64,000 nt of DNA from Rutidosis leptorrhynchoides (GCF_046630445.1 NC_092339.1:79569501-79633500), one strand, 5' to 3'. Positions 10,481 through 23,719 are shown, counted from the first letter of the stretch. The notes: generated by a model from the letters alone, not told the origin. Numbers and translations: made by a program.

Positions 10481-12755
10481 TGTAACATCCCGCCTTTTTC
10501 CATTTACTTTTCCGTTATACTAATATAAAGTCCGTTATATGTTTATAACATCTCCCGTTGATACGCGTTTTAAATTATCTCGTTTAGGTAATTCCCGCAC
10601 CCGAACGAAAGTTGAGGGACTAAACTTGACAAGGGATCAAACCCTTGACTAGGTCAAAGGGTCAAACCCCTTTCACCCATTCATTTTCATCTCCATCTTT
10701 CTCTCTTTCTCTCTAGCAAGAACACACACTCAAAACCAAATTCATTCAATCATCATCTAAATTCGATCTAAGAGGCTTACAACAAAATAAACTACATATT
10801 TGTGATCCTCTCTTCATCCTCTTCATTATGGTAACAACTTCATCTCATTTGGGTAACTTTCTAAAATCACTAGATTTTGTGTTCTTGATGTTTCTAACTT
10901 ATAAAAGTGTTAATTAGTGTCTATGGCTCAAGTCTAACATGAATATATGATTTATATGCTCGATCTCGTTGTTTTAGTGTAATTAGCATGAACTTGAATT
11001 TTGGTGTGTTGTTCTTGAATTTTGGATGATCATATGTTGTTAGATGTTAAAAGTTGATGTTTTAATTGTGTTACTAGCATCACTAGCTTCAATTTGATGT
11101 GTAGGTTGCCTTAGAAAACTTCATGAACTTGATTATTGATTTTGGTGAATTTGGGTTAGGGTTTGATGAACTTGAAATGGACTTTTGATGCATTGAATGC
11201 CATGGATTATTATTGGTAAGTGTTTAGTTGGATTGTATGCTTGATTACCTTCGAAACGGCATATCATTCATGTAAATTGGTTGCCCGAATCATTGAATTG
11301 CATTATGAACTTGTATGCGGTTAATGTTAAGCATTAGATGCGGTTTTGGTTGTTGTAATAGGTAGATTGATTGATGAAATGTGTTTAGTTGTTTTCCTCG
11401 TCAAATTACCTTCCCAACGGTATAAGATACTTGTCTTGATTGTTTGCGGATCATAAATGGTGATTGTTTGAAGTTAGGTTCGTGCATAAAACTTAAAAAC
11501 TGCCAGAATTCTCTGCACAGGTAATGGCGCGGCGCGCCATATACCCGCGCGGCGCGCCATTTTGGTCTGTCCAACTTGGTCAATTTTTGAATAACGTTTG
11601 CTATGCTACGCACCTCCGATTCACATGTAACTTGTCCTAACATGCTCATACATGATTAAAAACCTCAGAAAAATAGTTCGGGACACGACCCGAACGTGTT
11701 GACTTTTTCGTTGACTTTGACCGACCGAGGTTTGACTTTTTGTCAAACTTAACCAAATGATTATGCAACCTTCCTAACTTGTTTATATACTTGTATCTTG
11801 CATGAAACTTGACAATTTGATTTCACATGCTAAATAATCGAGTCGTAACGAGCCATAGGACTAATTGAACATCTTTGACCTATCGTGTTTACCGTTATTG
11901 ATACAAACCTATTGATTAGGTCAAGACTAGCATTGTTCTTTGCACACGTTTACTTGTCGAAGTACTTTACTACTCGTGCACTCAAGGTGAGATCATAGTC
12001 CCACTTTTACTCTTTTTGAACTTATATTTGGGATGAGAAAACATAAACGATTCTTTTGAACTAAGTGAACACAAGTACAGGAAAACAAACATTCTACATA
12101 CGAGTTTAGAACAAAATCCTCAATTCGATTATCATTAGTTACACTTGCCGGGTGTAAGCGAGAACTTATGTTGTATGGATCCATATGGGTTTGACAAACC
12201 CTCATTCAAACGGTTCGCTACCGTTTACGAATGAAATATATTTTCGAGAAACAGTGTATGTTCTAGCACTAAGTGATGGGGTTCAATGGAAGGAAATGTT
12301 AAGCATTGATAATTGGGTGCTCGTGAAACAAACTTTTGGAATGTATTACTATTATTTCATTGATGCAAATCTTGTGGTTCACTTGTACTTACTTACTTAA
12401 CCCTATGATTTCACCAACGTTTTCGTTGACAGATTTCTATGTTTTTCTCAGGTCCTTGAACGATACATGATACATGCTTCCGCTCATTATTTTGATACTT
12501 GCATTGGATGTCGAGTATATATGCATACATGGAGCGTCTTTTGGATACTTTTAAATTGTGTCGCATAAGTTTCATTTGTACTTAAAACTTTGTATCGTAA
12601 CTTGTGGTGGAACTATTCTTGTAAACTTGAACAACCTTTACATTTGAAATGAATGCGACATATCTTTTGGTCAAACGTTGTTTTAAAGACTTATGACCAC
12701 GTAACGGGACCTAAGTAGACGGCGCCGTCAATGACGATTTGGTCGGGTCGCTACA
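10481..12755 (+). repeat. 5' LTR of element B
   Basis: The 2275-bp LTR starts TGTAACATCCCG and ends GGGTCGCTACA, giving TG...CA ends. It contains a CG-rich palindromic double repeat near 11525-11560 and a CAACG-TTTT-CGTTG hairpin at 12415-12428. The small reading frames inside it are repeated identically in the 3' LTR and are not genes. Confidence 0.97.
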
Positions 12756-12757
12756 GA

Positions 12758-12769
12758 TGGTATCAGAGC
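12758..12769 (+). other. Primer-binding site of element B
   Basis: TGGTATCAGAGC starts two bases after the LTR end and is the standard initiator-methionine tRNA complement. An untranslated leader of about 400 bp (12770-13178) follows before gag. No extra genes like those of A and C are seen in it. Confidence 0.92.
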
Positions 12770-13178
12770 GTTGGTTGTAGGGATTTAGAGTTCATTAGTG
12801 TCAACCCCGAGTCATAGGGTACATTGGTGAGTCTAGACTACAACCGGCATATAGACTTGAAGTAGGAATTACTTGACTACTTGTGCATTTATACTCGAAC
12901 GCTTCTACTCATATCTACTCTTAGTTCATCTTAATCTCACGTTGTTTAATTTGATTGACACGCCACCTTGACTATATGAAATGATGTCGAATGCACATAT
13001 GAATCAGGGTAATATAATTTCCGGGATTATATTACGGTGACTCATATGAACGTTCCGACATTATGACATAAAGAATTTAAGGCGAGTCGAGGAAAAACTT
13101 CCCTTTATCTTTATTCTATATCACGGTTAGTATTATTGAGAATACTAATCAATGATATTCTTGTGTCTTGAAGGAACA

Positions 13179-16100
13179 ATGGCTCCTCGTCGTGTACGCC
13201 GCAATGAAACTCCCGAACAAGCTCTCGAACGGATGATAGCTACCGCCGTAGATGCGGCCATGGCCGGTCACTCATCCAACAACAATAATAATAACAACCA
13301 CAACAACAACAACAACAACAATGGAGCCGGAAACTCAAACGAGGGATGCTCCTATAAAGCTTTCATGGGGTGCAAACCTCACACTTTTGATGGAACCGGG
13401 GGACCGGTCGTGCTCACCCGATGGTTTGAGCAAACGGAAGCCGTCTTTAGCATAAGCGGTTGTCGGGACCAAGACAAGGTCAAATACTCCACTCACACTT
13501 TCTCCGAAATTGCTCTAACATGGTGGAACACATATGTTCAATCGGTGGGTACCGATGAAGCTCATGCCCTCTCTTGGGCCGATCTAAAGGAAAAGATGAT
13601 TGTTGAATACTTTCCGCGCGAAGAAACCCGAAAGCTTGAGGAAGAACTAAGAGCTTTGAAAGCGGTCGGAAACGATCTTAAAGCTTATAATCAACGCTTC
13701 GCCGAACTATCATTGATGTGTCCTAATCTTGTTAACCCCGAATCTCAAAGGATTGAGCTCTACATGCTCGGTCTTCCAAAAAGCATCAAACAAGGGGTGA
13801 TGTCATCCAAACCCACTACTCATCAAGCCGCTATGAACATGGCTCGCCAACTAATTGAAACGGTTGACGAAATCGTAGTTCCGGCACCTAAGGCCGAGGA
13901 TAAATCGGGCGGCAACAAAAGAAAGTGGGAACCCTCCCAATCAAGCAACAACAACTTTGCTAAGAAGCCTTACACCTCCGACGGCAAGAGGGGTTATGCC
14001 GGGAACCTACCTCTTTGCAACAAATGCAACAAACATCACTTTGGTGAATGTGGCAAGTTAATTTGCCACCGGTGCCAAGGAGTTGGTCATAAGGCCAACG
14101 ATTGTAAAAGTGCCACTCCCGTTGCTCTAAAGTGGCCCAATGCACCAAAGACGGGCACTTGTTACGAATGTGGTCAAACAGGTCATTATAGAAATGCATG
14201 CCCAAAGAAGAAAGATAACCCCAACACGCGCGGCCGAGCTTTCAACATCAACACCGAGGAAGCCCGGGATGACACTGAACTAGTCACGGGTACGTTTCTT
14301 CTCAACAATTCTTATGTCTCTTGCTTATTCGATTCAGGTGCCGATAAATGCTTTGTATCCAAGACTTTGACTCATTCTTTTAGCACTCCACCTCTTCCAT
14401 TAGATACCACTTATACCATTGAAGTGGCTAACGGGAAACTATTAAGTGCCGACACATATTACCGGGGGTGTACGATAAACATTTTGGGTAAGGAATTTGA
14501 AATTGATTTGATACCCATGGAACTAGGAAGCTTTGATGTAATAATCGGTATGAATTGGTTAGTCAAAACGAAATCTCACATTCTTTGTGATCTTAACGCA
14601 ATCCGAATTCCTATCGAGAATGGTGAACCTTTGATCGTCTATGGCGATAAGAGTTGCACCGGACTCAACCTCGTTTCGTGTGTTAAAGTTAGAAAACTAC
14701 TCCGTAAGGGTTGTTTTGCGATCCTTGCTCACGTTAAGAAAGTCGAGTCCGATGAGAAGCACATCGATGATGTGCCAATTGTTAGTGACTATTCCGATGT
14801 ATTTCCCGACGAATTGCCGGGTCTTCCGCCTCATCGACCGGTTGAATTCCAAATCGATCTTATTCCGGGAGCCGCACCCGTAGCACGTGCACCATATAGA
14901 CTCGCTCCATCTGAAATGCAAGAATTGCAAAGTCAAATCCAAGAACTACTTGATCGAGGTTTTATCCAACCTAGCCATTCACCTTGGGGCGCTCCGATTT
15001 TGTTTGTTAAAAAGAAAGACGGATCCCTACGAATGTGCATTGATTATCGTGAACTAAATAAATTGACGGTTAAGAACCGATATCCTCTTCCTCGCATCGA
15101 TGACCTCTTTGATCAACTACAAGGGTCTTGTGTATATTCAAAAATCGATCTCCGCTCGGGTTATCATCAATTGAGGGTTAAGGGGGAAGATGTCTCCAAA
15201 ACCACTTTCCGAACTCGTTATGGTAGTTATGAATTCCTTGTCATGCCATTTGGTCTCACTAACGCACCGGCGGTGTTCATGGATCTTATGAACCGCGTGT
15301 GCAAACCGTATCTCGATAAATTCGTTATTGTGTTCATCGATGACATATTGATCTATTCTAAAAATGAAGAAGAGCACGAACAACATCTCCGACTTGTGCT
15401 TGAACTTTTAAGACAAGAACAACTCTATGCCAAATTCTCCAAGTGTGAATTTTGGTTAAAGGAAGTTCAATTTCTTGGTCATGTTGTAAGTGACCAAGGT
15501 ATTAAAGTCGATCCAACGAAAATCGAAGCCATTAGCAAATGGGAGACTCCTACTACTCCTACTCACATTCGTCAATTTTTGGGTCTCGCCGGGTACTATC
15601 GTAGATTCATCGAAAATTTCTCTTTGGTTGCACGTCCTCTAACCGCATTGACTCACAAGGGAAAGAAATTCATTTGGGCGACCGAACATGAATCCGCATT
15701 CCAAATCTTGAAAACGAAGCTAACCACCGCTCCTATCTTGTCACTTCCCGAAGGCAATGATGACTTTGTTGTATATTGTGATGCCTCAAAACATGGTTTT
15801 GGGTGTGTATTGATGCAACGAACGAAAGTCATTGCTTATGCTTCTCGACAACTCAAAATTCATGAACGAAACTATACGACACATGATCTCGAACTCGGAG
15901 CCGTTGTCTTTGCACTTAAAATGTGGAGACACTATCTTTATGGAACCAAGAGTACTATCTTTACCGATCACAAAAGCCTTCAACACATTTTCGATCAAAA
16001 GCAACTAAACATGAGACAACGAAGGTGGATTGAAACCTTAAACGATTACGATTGCGAGCTTCGTTACCATCCCGGGAAGGCAAATGTAGTAGCCGATGCC

Positions 16101-17645
16101 TTAAGTCGAAAAGAAAGAGCGGTGCCTCTTCGTGTCCGAGCCTTAAACATCACCATCCACACAAACCTTAATAGCCAAATTCGGGTAGCCCAAGATGAGG
16201 CTCTCAAGGATGAAAACATCTCTCTCGAACACTTGAACGTCCTCACCTCTCGATTCGAAGTTAAAGAAACCGGACTCCGATATTTCGCCGGAAGAATTTG
16301 GGTGCCTAGTTATGGGGATCTACGAAGCCTTATTTTAGATGAAGCCCATAAGTCACGATACTCGATTCACCCCGGTGCCAATAAGATGTACCACGACCTT
16401 AAACAACTATATTGGTGGCCGAACATCAAAAGGGACGTAGCTACTTATGTTTCCAAGTGTTTGACATGTTCCAAAGTCAAAGCCGAACACCAAAGACCGT
16501 CCGGATTACTTCAACAACCCGAGATCCCGCAATGGAAGTGGGAAAGGATAACGATGGATTTTATCACCAAGCTACCAAAAACGACGGGCGGTTACGATAC
16601 CATTTGGGTTATTGTTGACCGTCTCACCAAATCCGCACACTTCCTTGCCATGAAAGAAACGGACAAAATGGAGAAACTTGCACAACTTTACATTAAGGAG
16701 ATCGTAGCCCGACACGGTGTACCTTTATCGATTATCTCCGACCGAGATGGCCGTTTCGTTTCTAGATTTTGGCGTACATTGCAAGAAGCGTTGGGAACGC
16801 GTTTAGACATGAGCACCGCATATCATCCTCAAACCGATGGACAAAGCGAACGTACAATTCAAACCTTAGAGGACATGTTACGAGCTTGCGTGGTTGATTT
16901 CGGAAAAGCTTGGGACAAGCACTTACCTCTCGCCGAGTTCTCTTACAACAATAGTTATCACGCGAGTATTAAAGCCGCACCTTTTGAAGCGCTATATGGC
17001 CGCAAATGTCGTTCACCTCTTTGTTGGGCCGAGGTAGGCGACGTGCAAATCACCGGACCCGAACTCATTCACGAAACCACCGAGAAAATCGTTCAAATCC
17101 GAGATAGGCTTAGGACGGCCCGAAGTCGTCAAAAGAGCTATACCGACAAACGACGCAACGATCTTGAATTTCAAGTCGGTGACCGAGTAATGTTAAAAGT
17201 CGCACCTTGGAAGGGTGTAATCCGTTTTGGGAAACGCGGGAAGCTAAATCCGCGGTATATTGGTCCTTTCGAAATCTTGGAGCGTATTGGAACCGTTGCT
17301 TATCGTTTAGATCTTCCGCCTCAATTGAGCTCCGTTCATCCTACTTTCCATGTATCCAACTTGAAAAAGTGTCTTGCCGAACCCGATATCGTCATTCCTC
17401 TCGAAGAACTTACTATTGATGACAAACTTCATTTTGTGGAGGAACCGGTTGAAATTGTGGACACCTCCGTCAAGACATTGAAACAAAGCCGAATCCCGAT
17501 TGTCAAGGTTCGTTGGAATGCCAAAAGAGGACCCGAGTTTACTTGGGAAAGACAAGATCAAATGCAAAGGAAGTATCCTCATCTATTCGTGAATTCGGAA
17601 ACGCAAGATCTCGAGGAAGAAACAACGACTACTACGCCTACTTAA
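13179..17645 (+). CDS. gag-pol polyprotein of element B
   Basis: This is one uninterrupted frame of 1488 codons from [10 protein letters not shown]. An in-frame ATG 27 bases upstream exists, but MAPRR matches the start used in A and C. Approximate residue positions: Asn-rich stretch 35-55, Gag core 70-200 (FDGTGGP, TWWNTY), CCHC knuckle near 330 ([14 protein letters not shown]), protease DSGAD near 384, reverse transcriptase 570-740 with [10 protein letters not shown] near 719, RNase H near 865 ([11 protein letters not shown]), integrase HHCC near 1065-1097 and its DDE region after that (IISDRDGRF), chromodomain 1420-1480 ([15 protein letters not shown]). The chromodomain probably steers integration toward marked chromatin. 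Gag and Pol lie in one frame, as is usual for Tekay. Confidence 0.96.
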   Translation: MAPRRVRRNETPEQALERMIATAVDAAMAGHSSNNNNNNNHNNNNNNNGAGNSNEGCSYKAFMGCKPHTFDGTGGPVVLTRWFEQTEAVFSISGCRDQDKVKYSTHTFSEIALTWWNTYVQSVGTDEAHALSWADLKEKMIVEYFPREETRKLEEELRALKAVGNDLKAYNQRFAELSLMCPNLVNPESQRIELYMLGLPKSIKQGVMSSKPTTHQAAMNMARQLIETVDEIVVPAPKAEDKSGGNKRKWEPSQSSNNNFAKKPYTSDGKRGYAGNLPLCNKCNKHHFGECGKLICHRCQGVGHKANDCKSATPVALKWPNAPKTGTCYECGQTGHYRNACPKKKDNPNTRGRAFNINTEEARDDTELVTGTFLLNNSYVSCLFDSGADKCFVSKTLTHSFSTPPLPLDTTYTIEVANGKLLSADTYYRGCTINILGKEFEIDLIPMELGSFDVIIGMNWLVKTKSHILCDLNAIRIPIENGEPLIVYGDKSCTGLNLVSCVKVRKLLRKGCFAILAHVKKVESDEKHIDDVPIVSDYSDVFPDELPGLPPHRPVEFQIDLIPGAAPVARAPYRLAPSEMQELQSQIQELLDRGFIQPSHSPWGAPILFVKKKDGSLRMCIDYRELNKLTVKNRYPLPRIDDLFDQLQGSCVYSKIDLRSGYHQLRVKGEDVSKTTFRTRYGSYEFLVMPFGLTNAPAVFMDLMNRVCKPYLDKFVIVFIDDILIYSKNEEEHEQHLRLVLELLRQEQLYAKFSKCEFWLKEVQFLGHVVSDQGIKVDPTKIEAISKWETPTTPTHIRQFLGLAGYYRRFIENFSLVARPLTALTHKGKKFIWATEHESAFQILKTKLTTAPILSLPEGNDDFVVYCDASKHGFGCVLMQRTKVIAYASRQLKIHERNYTTHDLELGAVVFALKMWRHYLYGTKSTIFTDHKSLQHIFDQKQLNMRQRRWIETLNDYDCELRYHPGKANVVADALSRKERAVPLRVRALNITIHTNLNSQIRVAQDEALKDENISLEHLNVLTSRFEVKETGLRYFAGRIWVPSYGDLRSLILDEAHKSRYSIHPGANKMYHDLKQLYWWPNIKRDVATYVSKCLTCSKVKAEHQRPSGLLQQPEIPQWKWERITMDFITKLPKTTGGYDTIWVIVDRLTKSAHFLAMKETDKMEKLAQLYIKEIVARHGVPLSIISDRDGRFVSRFWRTLQEALGTRLDMSTAYHPQTDGQSERTIQTLEDMLRACVVDFGKAWDKHLPLAEFSYNNSYHASIKAAPFEALYGRKCRSPLCWAEVGDVQITGPELIHETTEKIVQIRDRLRTARSRQKSYTDKRRNDLEFQVGDRVMLKVAPWKGVIRFGKRGKLNPRYIGPFEILERIGTVAYRLDLPPQLSSVHPTFHVSNLKKCLAEPDIVIPLEELTIDDKLHFVEEPVEIVDTSVKTLKQSRIPIVKVRWNAKRGPEFTWERQDQMQRKYPHLFVNSETQDLEEETTTTTPT

Positions 17646-17680
17646 ATTTCGGGACGAAATTTCTTTTAAGGAGTAGGTAA
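17644..17680 (+). other. Palindrome and polypurine-like end of element B
   Basis: AAATTTCGGGACGAAATTT overlaps the gag-pol stop codon and is followed by an A/G-rich stretch, AAGGAGTAGGTAA, that abuts the 3' LTR. The position matches plus-strand priming. Confidence 0.65.
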
Positions 17681-19955
17681 TGTAACATCCCGCCTTTTTC
17701 CATTTACTTTTCCGTTATACTAATATAAAGTCCGTTATATGTTTATAACATCTCCCGTTGATACGCGTTTTAAATTATCTCGTTTAGGTAATTCCCGCAC
17801 CCGAACGAAAGTTGAGGGACTAAACTTGACAAGGGATCAAACCCTTGACTAGGTCAAAGGGTCAAACCCCTTTCACCCATTCATTTTCATCTCCATCTCT
17901 CTCTCTTTCTCTCTAGCAAGAACACACACTCAAAACCAAATTCATTCAATCATCATCTAAATTCGATCTAGGAGGCTTACAACAAAATAAACTACATATT
18001 TGTGATCCTCTCTTCATCCTCTTCATTATGGTACCAACTTCATCTCATTTGGGTAACTTTCTAAAATCACTAGATTTTGTGTTCTTGATGTTTCTAACTT
18101 ATAAAAGTGTTAATTAGTGTCTATGGCTCAAGTCTAACATGAATATATGATTTATATGCTCGATCTCGTTGTTTTAGTGTAATTAGCATGAACTTGAATT
18201 TTGGTGTGTTGTTCTTGAATTTTGGATGATCATATGTTGTTAGATGTTAAAAGTTGATGTTTTAATTGTGTTACTAGCATCACTAGCTTCAATTTGATGT
18301 GTAGGTTGCCTTAGAAAACTTCATGAACTTGATTATTGATTTTGGTGAATTTGGGTTAGGGTTTGATGAACTTGAAATGGACTTTTGATGCATTGAATGC
18401 CATGGATTATTATTGGTAAGTGTTTAGTTGGATTGTATGCTTGATTACCTTCAAAACGGCATATCATTCATGTAAATTGGTTGCCCGAATCATTGAATTG
18501 CATTATGAACTTGTATGCGGTTAATGTTAAGCATTAGATGCGGTTTTGGTTGTTGTAATAGGTAGATTGATTGATGAAATGTGTTTAGTTGTTTTCCTCG
18601 TCAAATTACCTTCCCAACGGTATAAGATACTTGTCTTGATTGTTTGCGGATCATAAATGGTGATTGTTTGAAGTTAGGTTCGTGCATAAAACTTAAAAAC
18701 TGCCAGAATTCTCTGCACAGGTAATGGCGCGGCGCGCCATATACCCGCGCGGCGCGCCATTTTGGTCTGTCCAACTTGGTCAATTTTTGAATAACGTTTG
18801 CTATGCTACGCACCTCCGATTCACATGTAACTTGTCCTAACATGCTCATACATGATTAAAAACCTCAGAAAAATAGTTCGGGACACGACCCGAACGTGTT
18901 GACTTTTTCGTTGACTTTGACCGACCGAGGTTTGACTTTTTGTCAAACTTAACCAAATGATTATGCAACCTTCCTAACTTGTTTATATACTTGTATCTTG
19001 CATGAAACTTGACAATTTGATTTCACATGCTAAATAATCGAGTCGTAACGAGCCATAGGACTAATTGAACATCTTTGACCTATCGTGTTTACCGTTATTG
19101 ATACAAACCTATTGATTAGGTCAAGACTAGCATTGTTCTTTGCACACGTTTACTTGTCGAAGTACTTTACTACTCGTGCACTCAAGGTGAGATCATAGTC
19201 CCACTTTTACTCTTTTTGAACTTATATTTGGGATGAGAAAACATAAACGATTCTTTTGAACTAAGTGAACACAAGTACAGGAAAACAAACATTCTACATA
19301 CGAGTTTAGAACAAAATCCTCAATTCGATTATCATTAGTTACACTTGCCGGGTGTAAGCGAGAACTTATGTTGTATGGATCCATATGGGTTTGACAAACC
19401 CTCATTCAAACGGTTCGCTACCGTTTACGAATGAAATATATTTTCGAGAAACAGTGTATGTTCTAGCACTAAGTGATGGGGTTCAATGGAAGGAAATGTT
19501 AAGCATTGATAATTGGGTGCTCGTGAAACAAACTTTTGGAATGTATTACTATTATTTCATTGATGCAAATCTTGTGGTTCACTTGTACTTACTTACTTAA
19601 CCCTATGATTTCACCAACGTTTTCGTTGACAGATTTCTATGTTTTTCTCAGGTCCTTGAACGATACATGATACATGCTTCCGCTCATTATTTTGATACTT
19701 GCATTGGATGTCGAGTATATATGCATACATGGAGCGTCTTTTGGATACTTTTAAATTGTGTCGCATAAGTTTCATTTGTACTTAAAACTTTGTATCGTAA
19801 CTTGTGGTGGAACTATTCTTGTAAACTTGAACAACCTTTACATTTGAAATGAATGCGACATATCTTTTGGTCAAACGTTGTTTTAAAGACTTATGACCAC
19901 GTAACGGGACCTAAGTAGACGGCGCCGTCAATGACGATTTGGTCGGGTCGCTACA
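17681..19955 (+). repeat. 3' LTR of element B
   Basis: This is the 2275-bp copy of 10481-12755. About four substitutions separate them by eye, and there is no length change. Confidence 0.97.
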
Positions 19956-22489
19956 CTATTGGTATATACACTCCAATGATTAGCTCTTAGCAGCCCATGT
20001 GAGTCACCTAACACATGTGGGAACCATTATTTGGCAACTAGCATGAAATATCTCATAAAATTACAAAAATATGAGTAATCATTCATGACTTATTTACATG
20101 AAAACAAAATTACATATCCTTTATATCTAATCCATACACCAACGACCAAAAACACCTACAAACACTTTCATTCTTCAATTTTCTTCATCTAATTGATCTC
20201 TCTCAAGTTCTATCTTCAAGTTCTAAGTGTTCTTCATAAATTTCAAAAGTTCTAGTTTCATAAAATCAAGAATACTTTCAAGTTTGCTAGCTCACTTCCA
20301 ATCTTGTAAGGTGATCATCCAACCTCAAGAAATCTTTGTTTCTTACAGTAGGTTATCATTCTAATACAAGGTAATAATCATATTCAAACTTTGGTTCAAT
20401 TTCTATAACTATAACAATCTTATTTCAAGTGATGATCTTACTTGAACTTGTTTTCGTGTCATGATTCTGCTTCAAGAACTTCGAGCCATCCAAGGATCCG
20501 TTGAAGCTAGATCCATTTTTCTATTTTCCAGTAGGTTTATTCAAGGAACTTAAGGTAGTAATGATGTTCATAACATCATTCGATTCATACATATAAAGCT
20601 ATCTTATTCGAAGGTTTAAACTTGTAATCACTAGAACATAGTTTAGTTAATTCTAAACTTGTTCGCAAACAAAAGTTAATCCTTCTAACTTGACTTTTAA
20701 AATTAACTACACACATGTTCTATATCTATATGATATGCTAACTTAATGATTTAAAACCTGGAAACACGAAAAACACCGTAAAACCGGATTTACGCCGTCG
20801 TAGTAACACCGCGGGCTGTTTTGGGTTAGTTAATTAAAAACTATGATAAACTTTGATTTAAAAGTTGTTATTCTGAGAAAATGATTTTTATTATGAACAT
20901 GAAACTATATCCAAAAATTATGGTTAAACTCAAAGTGGAAGTATGTTTTCTAAAATGGTCATCTAGACGTCGTTCTTTCGACTGAAATGACTACCTTTAC
21001 AAAAACGACTTGTAACTTATTTTTCCGACTATAAACCTATATTTTTTCTGTTTAGATTCATAAAATAGAGTTCAATATGAAACCATAGCAATTTGATTCA
21101 CTCAAAACGGATTTAAAATGAAGAAGTTATGGGTAAAACAAGATTGGATAATTTTTCTCATTTTAGCTACGTGAAAATTGGTAACAAATCTATTCCAACC
21201 AAAACTTAATCAACTTGTATTGTATATTATGTAATCTTGAGATACCATAGACACGTATACAATGTTTCGACCTATCATGTCGACACATCTATATATATTT
21301 CGGAACAACCATAGACACTCTATATGTGAATGTTGGAGTTAGCTATACAGGGTTGAGGTTGATTCCAAAATATATATAGTTTGAGTTGTGATCAATACTG
21401 AGATACGTATACACTGAGTCGTGGATTGATTCAAGATAATATTTATCGATTTATTTCTGTACATCTAACTGTGGACAACTAGTTGTAGGTTACTAACGAG
21501 GACAGCTGACTTAATAAACTTAAAACATCAAAATATATTAAAAGTGTTGTAAATATATTTTGAACATACTTTGATATATATGTATATATTGTTATAGGTT
21601 CGTGAATCAACCAGTGGCCAAGTCTTAATTCCCGACGAAGTAAAAATCTGTGAAAGTGAGTTATAGTCCCACTTTTAAAATCTAATATTTTTGGGATGAG
21701 AATACATGCAGGTTTTATAAATGATTTACAAAATAGACACAAGTATGTGAAACTACATTCTATGGTTGAATTATCGAAATCGAATATGCCCCTTTTTATT
21801 AAGTCTGGTAATCTAAGAATTAGGGAACAGACACCCTAATTGACGCGAATCCTAAAGATAGATCTATCAGGCCCAACAAGCCCCATCCAAAGTACCGGAT
21901 GCTTTAGTACTTCGAAATTTATATCATATCCGAAGGGTGTCCCGGAATGATGGGGATATTCTTATATATGCATCTTGTTAATGTCGGTTACCAGGTGTTC
22001 ACCATATGAATGATTTTTATCTCTATGTATGGGATGTGTATTGAAATATGAAATCTTGTGGTCTATTGTTACGATTTGATATATATAGGTTAAACCTATA
22101 ACTCACCAACATTTTTGTTGACGTTTAAAGCATGTTTATTCTCAGGTGAATACTAAGAGCTTCCGCTGTTGCATACTAAAATAAGGACAAGATTTGGAGT
22201 CCATGTTTGTATGATATTGTGTAAAAACTGCATTCCAGAAACTGATTTCGATGTAACATATTTGTATTGTAAACCATTATGTAATGGTCGTGTGTAAACA
22301 GGATATTTTAGATTATCATTATTTGATAATCTACGTAAAGCTTTTTAAACCTTTATTTATGAAATAAAGGTTATGGTTTGTTTTAAAAATGAATGCAGTC
22401 TTTGAAAAACGTCTCATATAGAGGTCAAAACCTCGCAACGAAATCAATTAATATGGAACGTTTTTAATCAATAAGAACGGGACATTTCA
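19956..22489 (+). repeat. 3' LTR of element A, right part
   Basis: It begins with the second copy of the CTATT target site and continues the A LTR sequence as in 476-3005. It ends in TTTCA at 22489. The sequence to its right is unrelated to the LTR. Confidence 0.94.
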
Positions 22490-22660
22490 AAAGTGATCTT
22501 GATGAACGCGTCTTTAAGTTCCCGATGATCCACCATCTGTTTCAAAATCTTATCATCCAAATTCACCGCGATCACCTTTATCCTCGGTTCCAGGCTTGAT
22601 ATATGATGAAAAAACAACTTAGGTAACCGCTCATATCTTACCTCATTATACCTAAACTCA
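22490..22660 (-). repeat. Inverted-repeat arm, cut by element A
   Basis: On the minus strand this reads as a possible coding fragment (including KLFFHHISSLEPR and HRELKDAF). It matches 23160-23325 on the plus strand at perhaps 70-75% identity. It stops at the LTR end of A. I do not recognise a family. It could be the long terminal repeat of a MULE-like element or a duplicated gene piece. Confidence 0.5.
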
Positions 22661-23159
22661 AACTTAAAAACTTAAAAATACACAAGTGGTGGTTATGATG
22701 GTATAAGTAGGTCGCAACACTGGAATCTTTTGATACATAACTAGATTTTTATGGGACAACAACAGTCATCAGGTAACCATGTAAGTCATAATCACGTGAG
22801 AGTTGGGTGACATCTAGCTAAGTCCAATTTTGTAGAAAACTCCTCTAAATGCTTTAATACGAGGCATGTTGAAGTACATATCTGCTTTTAATATGATAGC
22901 CTTATTGTTGTGTTCCATTCGCAGTCACTTAGCAATGATAAAGATACGTCTTCCCGCAATCCCAATCATGATGCTCAACACTGTAAGTCATATATTATAA
23001 CAGAACATAAGTAGAACTAATTAAGATAATACCACCAACAACGTATTTCTAATCTTTTAAAGTTAAATAAGTTTAAGTATTATGCAGTACTTGACTTATG
23101 TGCAGTGTACACGTACCATTTGGTGAAAATGAAACGAAACCACCTATGATAGAGAAATG

Positions 23160-23325
23160 GGGTAAGATGGGCGGTTACCTGAGTTGTTATTTTCGTCATC
23201 TATCGAAGCTGGGAACCGAGGAGAAAGGTGAATGCGGTGAACGAGGTTGATAACATCTTGCAAACAAATGGTGCAACATCAAGAACTTAAAGATATCGTC
23301 AACAAAATCAATCACCCAGAAAATA
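23160..23325 (+). repeat. Inverted-repeat arm, partner of 22490-22660
   Basis: The arm starts near GGTAAGATGGGCGGTTACC and is complementary, in order, to the left arm. About 500 bp of unrelated AT-rich sequence lies between the arms. No long reading frame is kept. Confidence 0.5.
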
Positions 23326-23719
23326 GAGAAGTTAATCAGTAATCCTGAAAACTCAAGATTCAGTTGATGAGATGTTTTAAGCTCGTGAAACATATGTTTT
23401 CTTTTCTTCCTTCGGGTTTTAGAATATAGTGGATGTTGGCTTCGATTCTTGTGCAACGCGCACTATACACCATGCACATGCACCACACACCATTCACCAT
23501 GCAGGACACACTAAACTCACTAAACAAACTTGCGTGCATGTTGCACATATAATGATTGTTGTCCATTCAATGCCCAAATGAATCGGTCAGTGTAAGTTTA
23601 ACTCTAGGTTCAATGCACAAACATTACTCCACAATTCAAATACACTAACCGGGTTTATTTAGGCATTTAAAGCACAACTAGAACCGTTAATTTAACCCTG
23701 TTCAAATTTACACACTACA

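Larger units (their letters stand above)
10481..19955 (+). mobile_element. Tekay-type Ty3/gypsy LTR retrotransposon B, looks whole
   Basis: The element is 9475 bp and inserted in the 3' LTR of A. It is flanked by a perfect 5-bp duplication CTATT (10476-10480 and 19956-19960). Both LTRs are exactly 2275 bp (offset 7200) and differ at about four positions by eye (0.18%). At the often-used plant rate of 1.3e-8 per site per year that suggests well under 0.1 million years, so B is one of the most recent events here. The primer-binding site, a single long gag-pol frame and a polypurine-like end are all present, so it looks whole. The LTRs are unrelated in length to those of A and C, so this is a different Tekay family. 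Confidence 0.97.
1..22489 (+). mobile_element. Tekay-type Ty3/gypsy LTR retrotransposon A, split by element B
   Basis: This is a plus-strand Ty3/gypsy chromovirus. In order it shows a partial 5' LTR (1-3005), a primer-binding site near 3008, an acidic coding region, an F-box-like coding region, gag-pol (4975-9549), a palindrome and polypurine-like end, and a 3' LTR from 9585 to 22489 that holds element B. With B and its target duplication removed, the 3' LTR is 3425 bp. The 5' copy lacks only its first 420 bp because the window starts inside it. By eye about 12 differences separate 3005 compared LTR positions (0.4%), so the insertion is probably a few hundred thousand years old or less. Coding parts are broken by only a few changes. 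The left end lies outside the window, so a target duplication cannot be tested. Confidence 0.93.

Noticed and set aside
11401-12400. Short reading frames in the LTRs of element B, repeated exactly at 18601-19600
   Set aside because: They are identical because of the young LTR duplication. No protein similarity is recognised and no start context is convincing.
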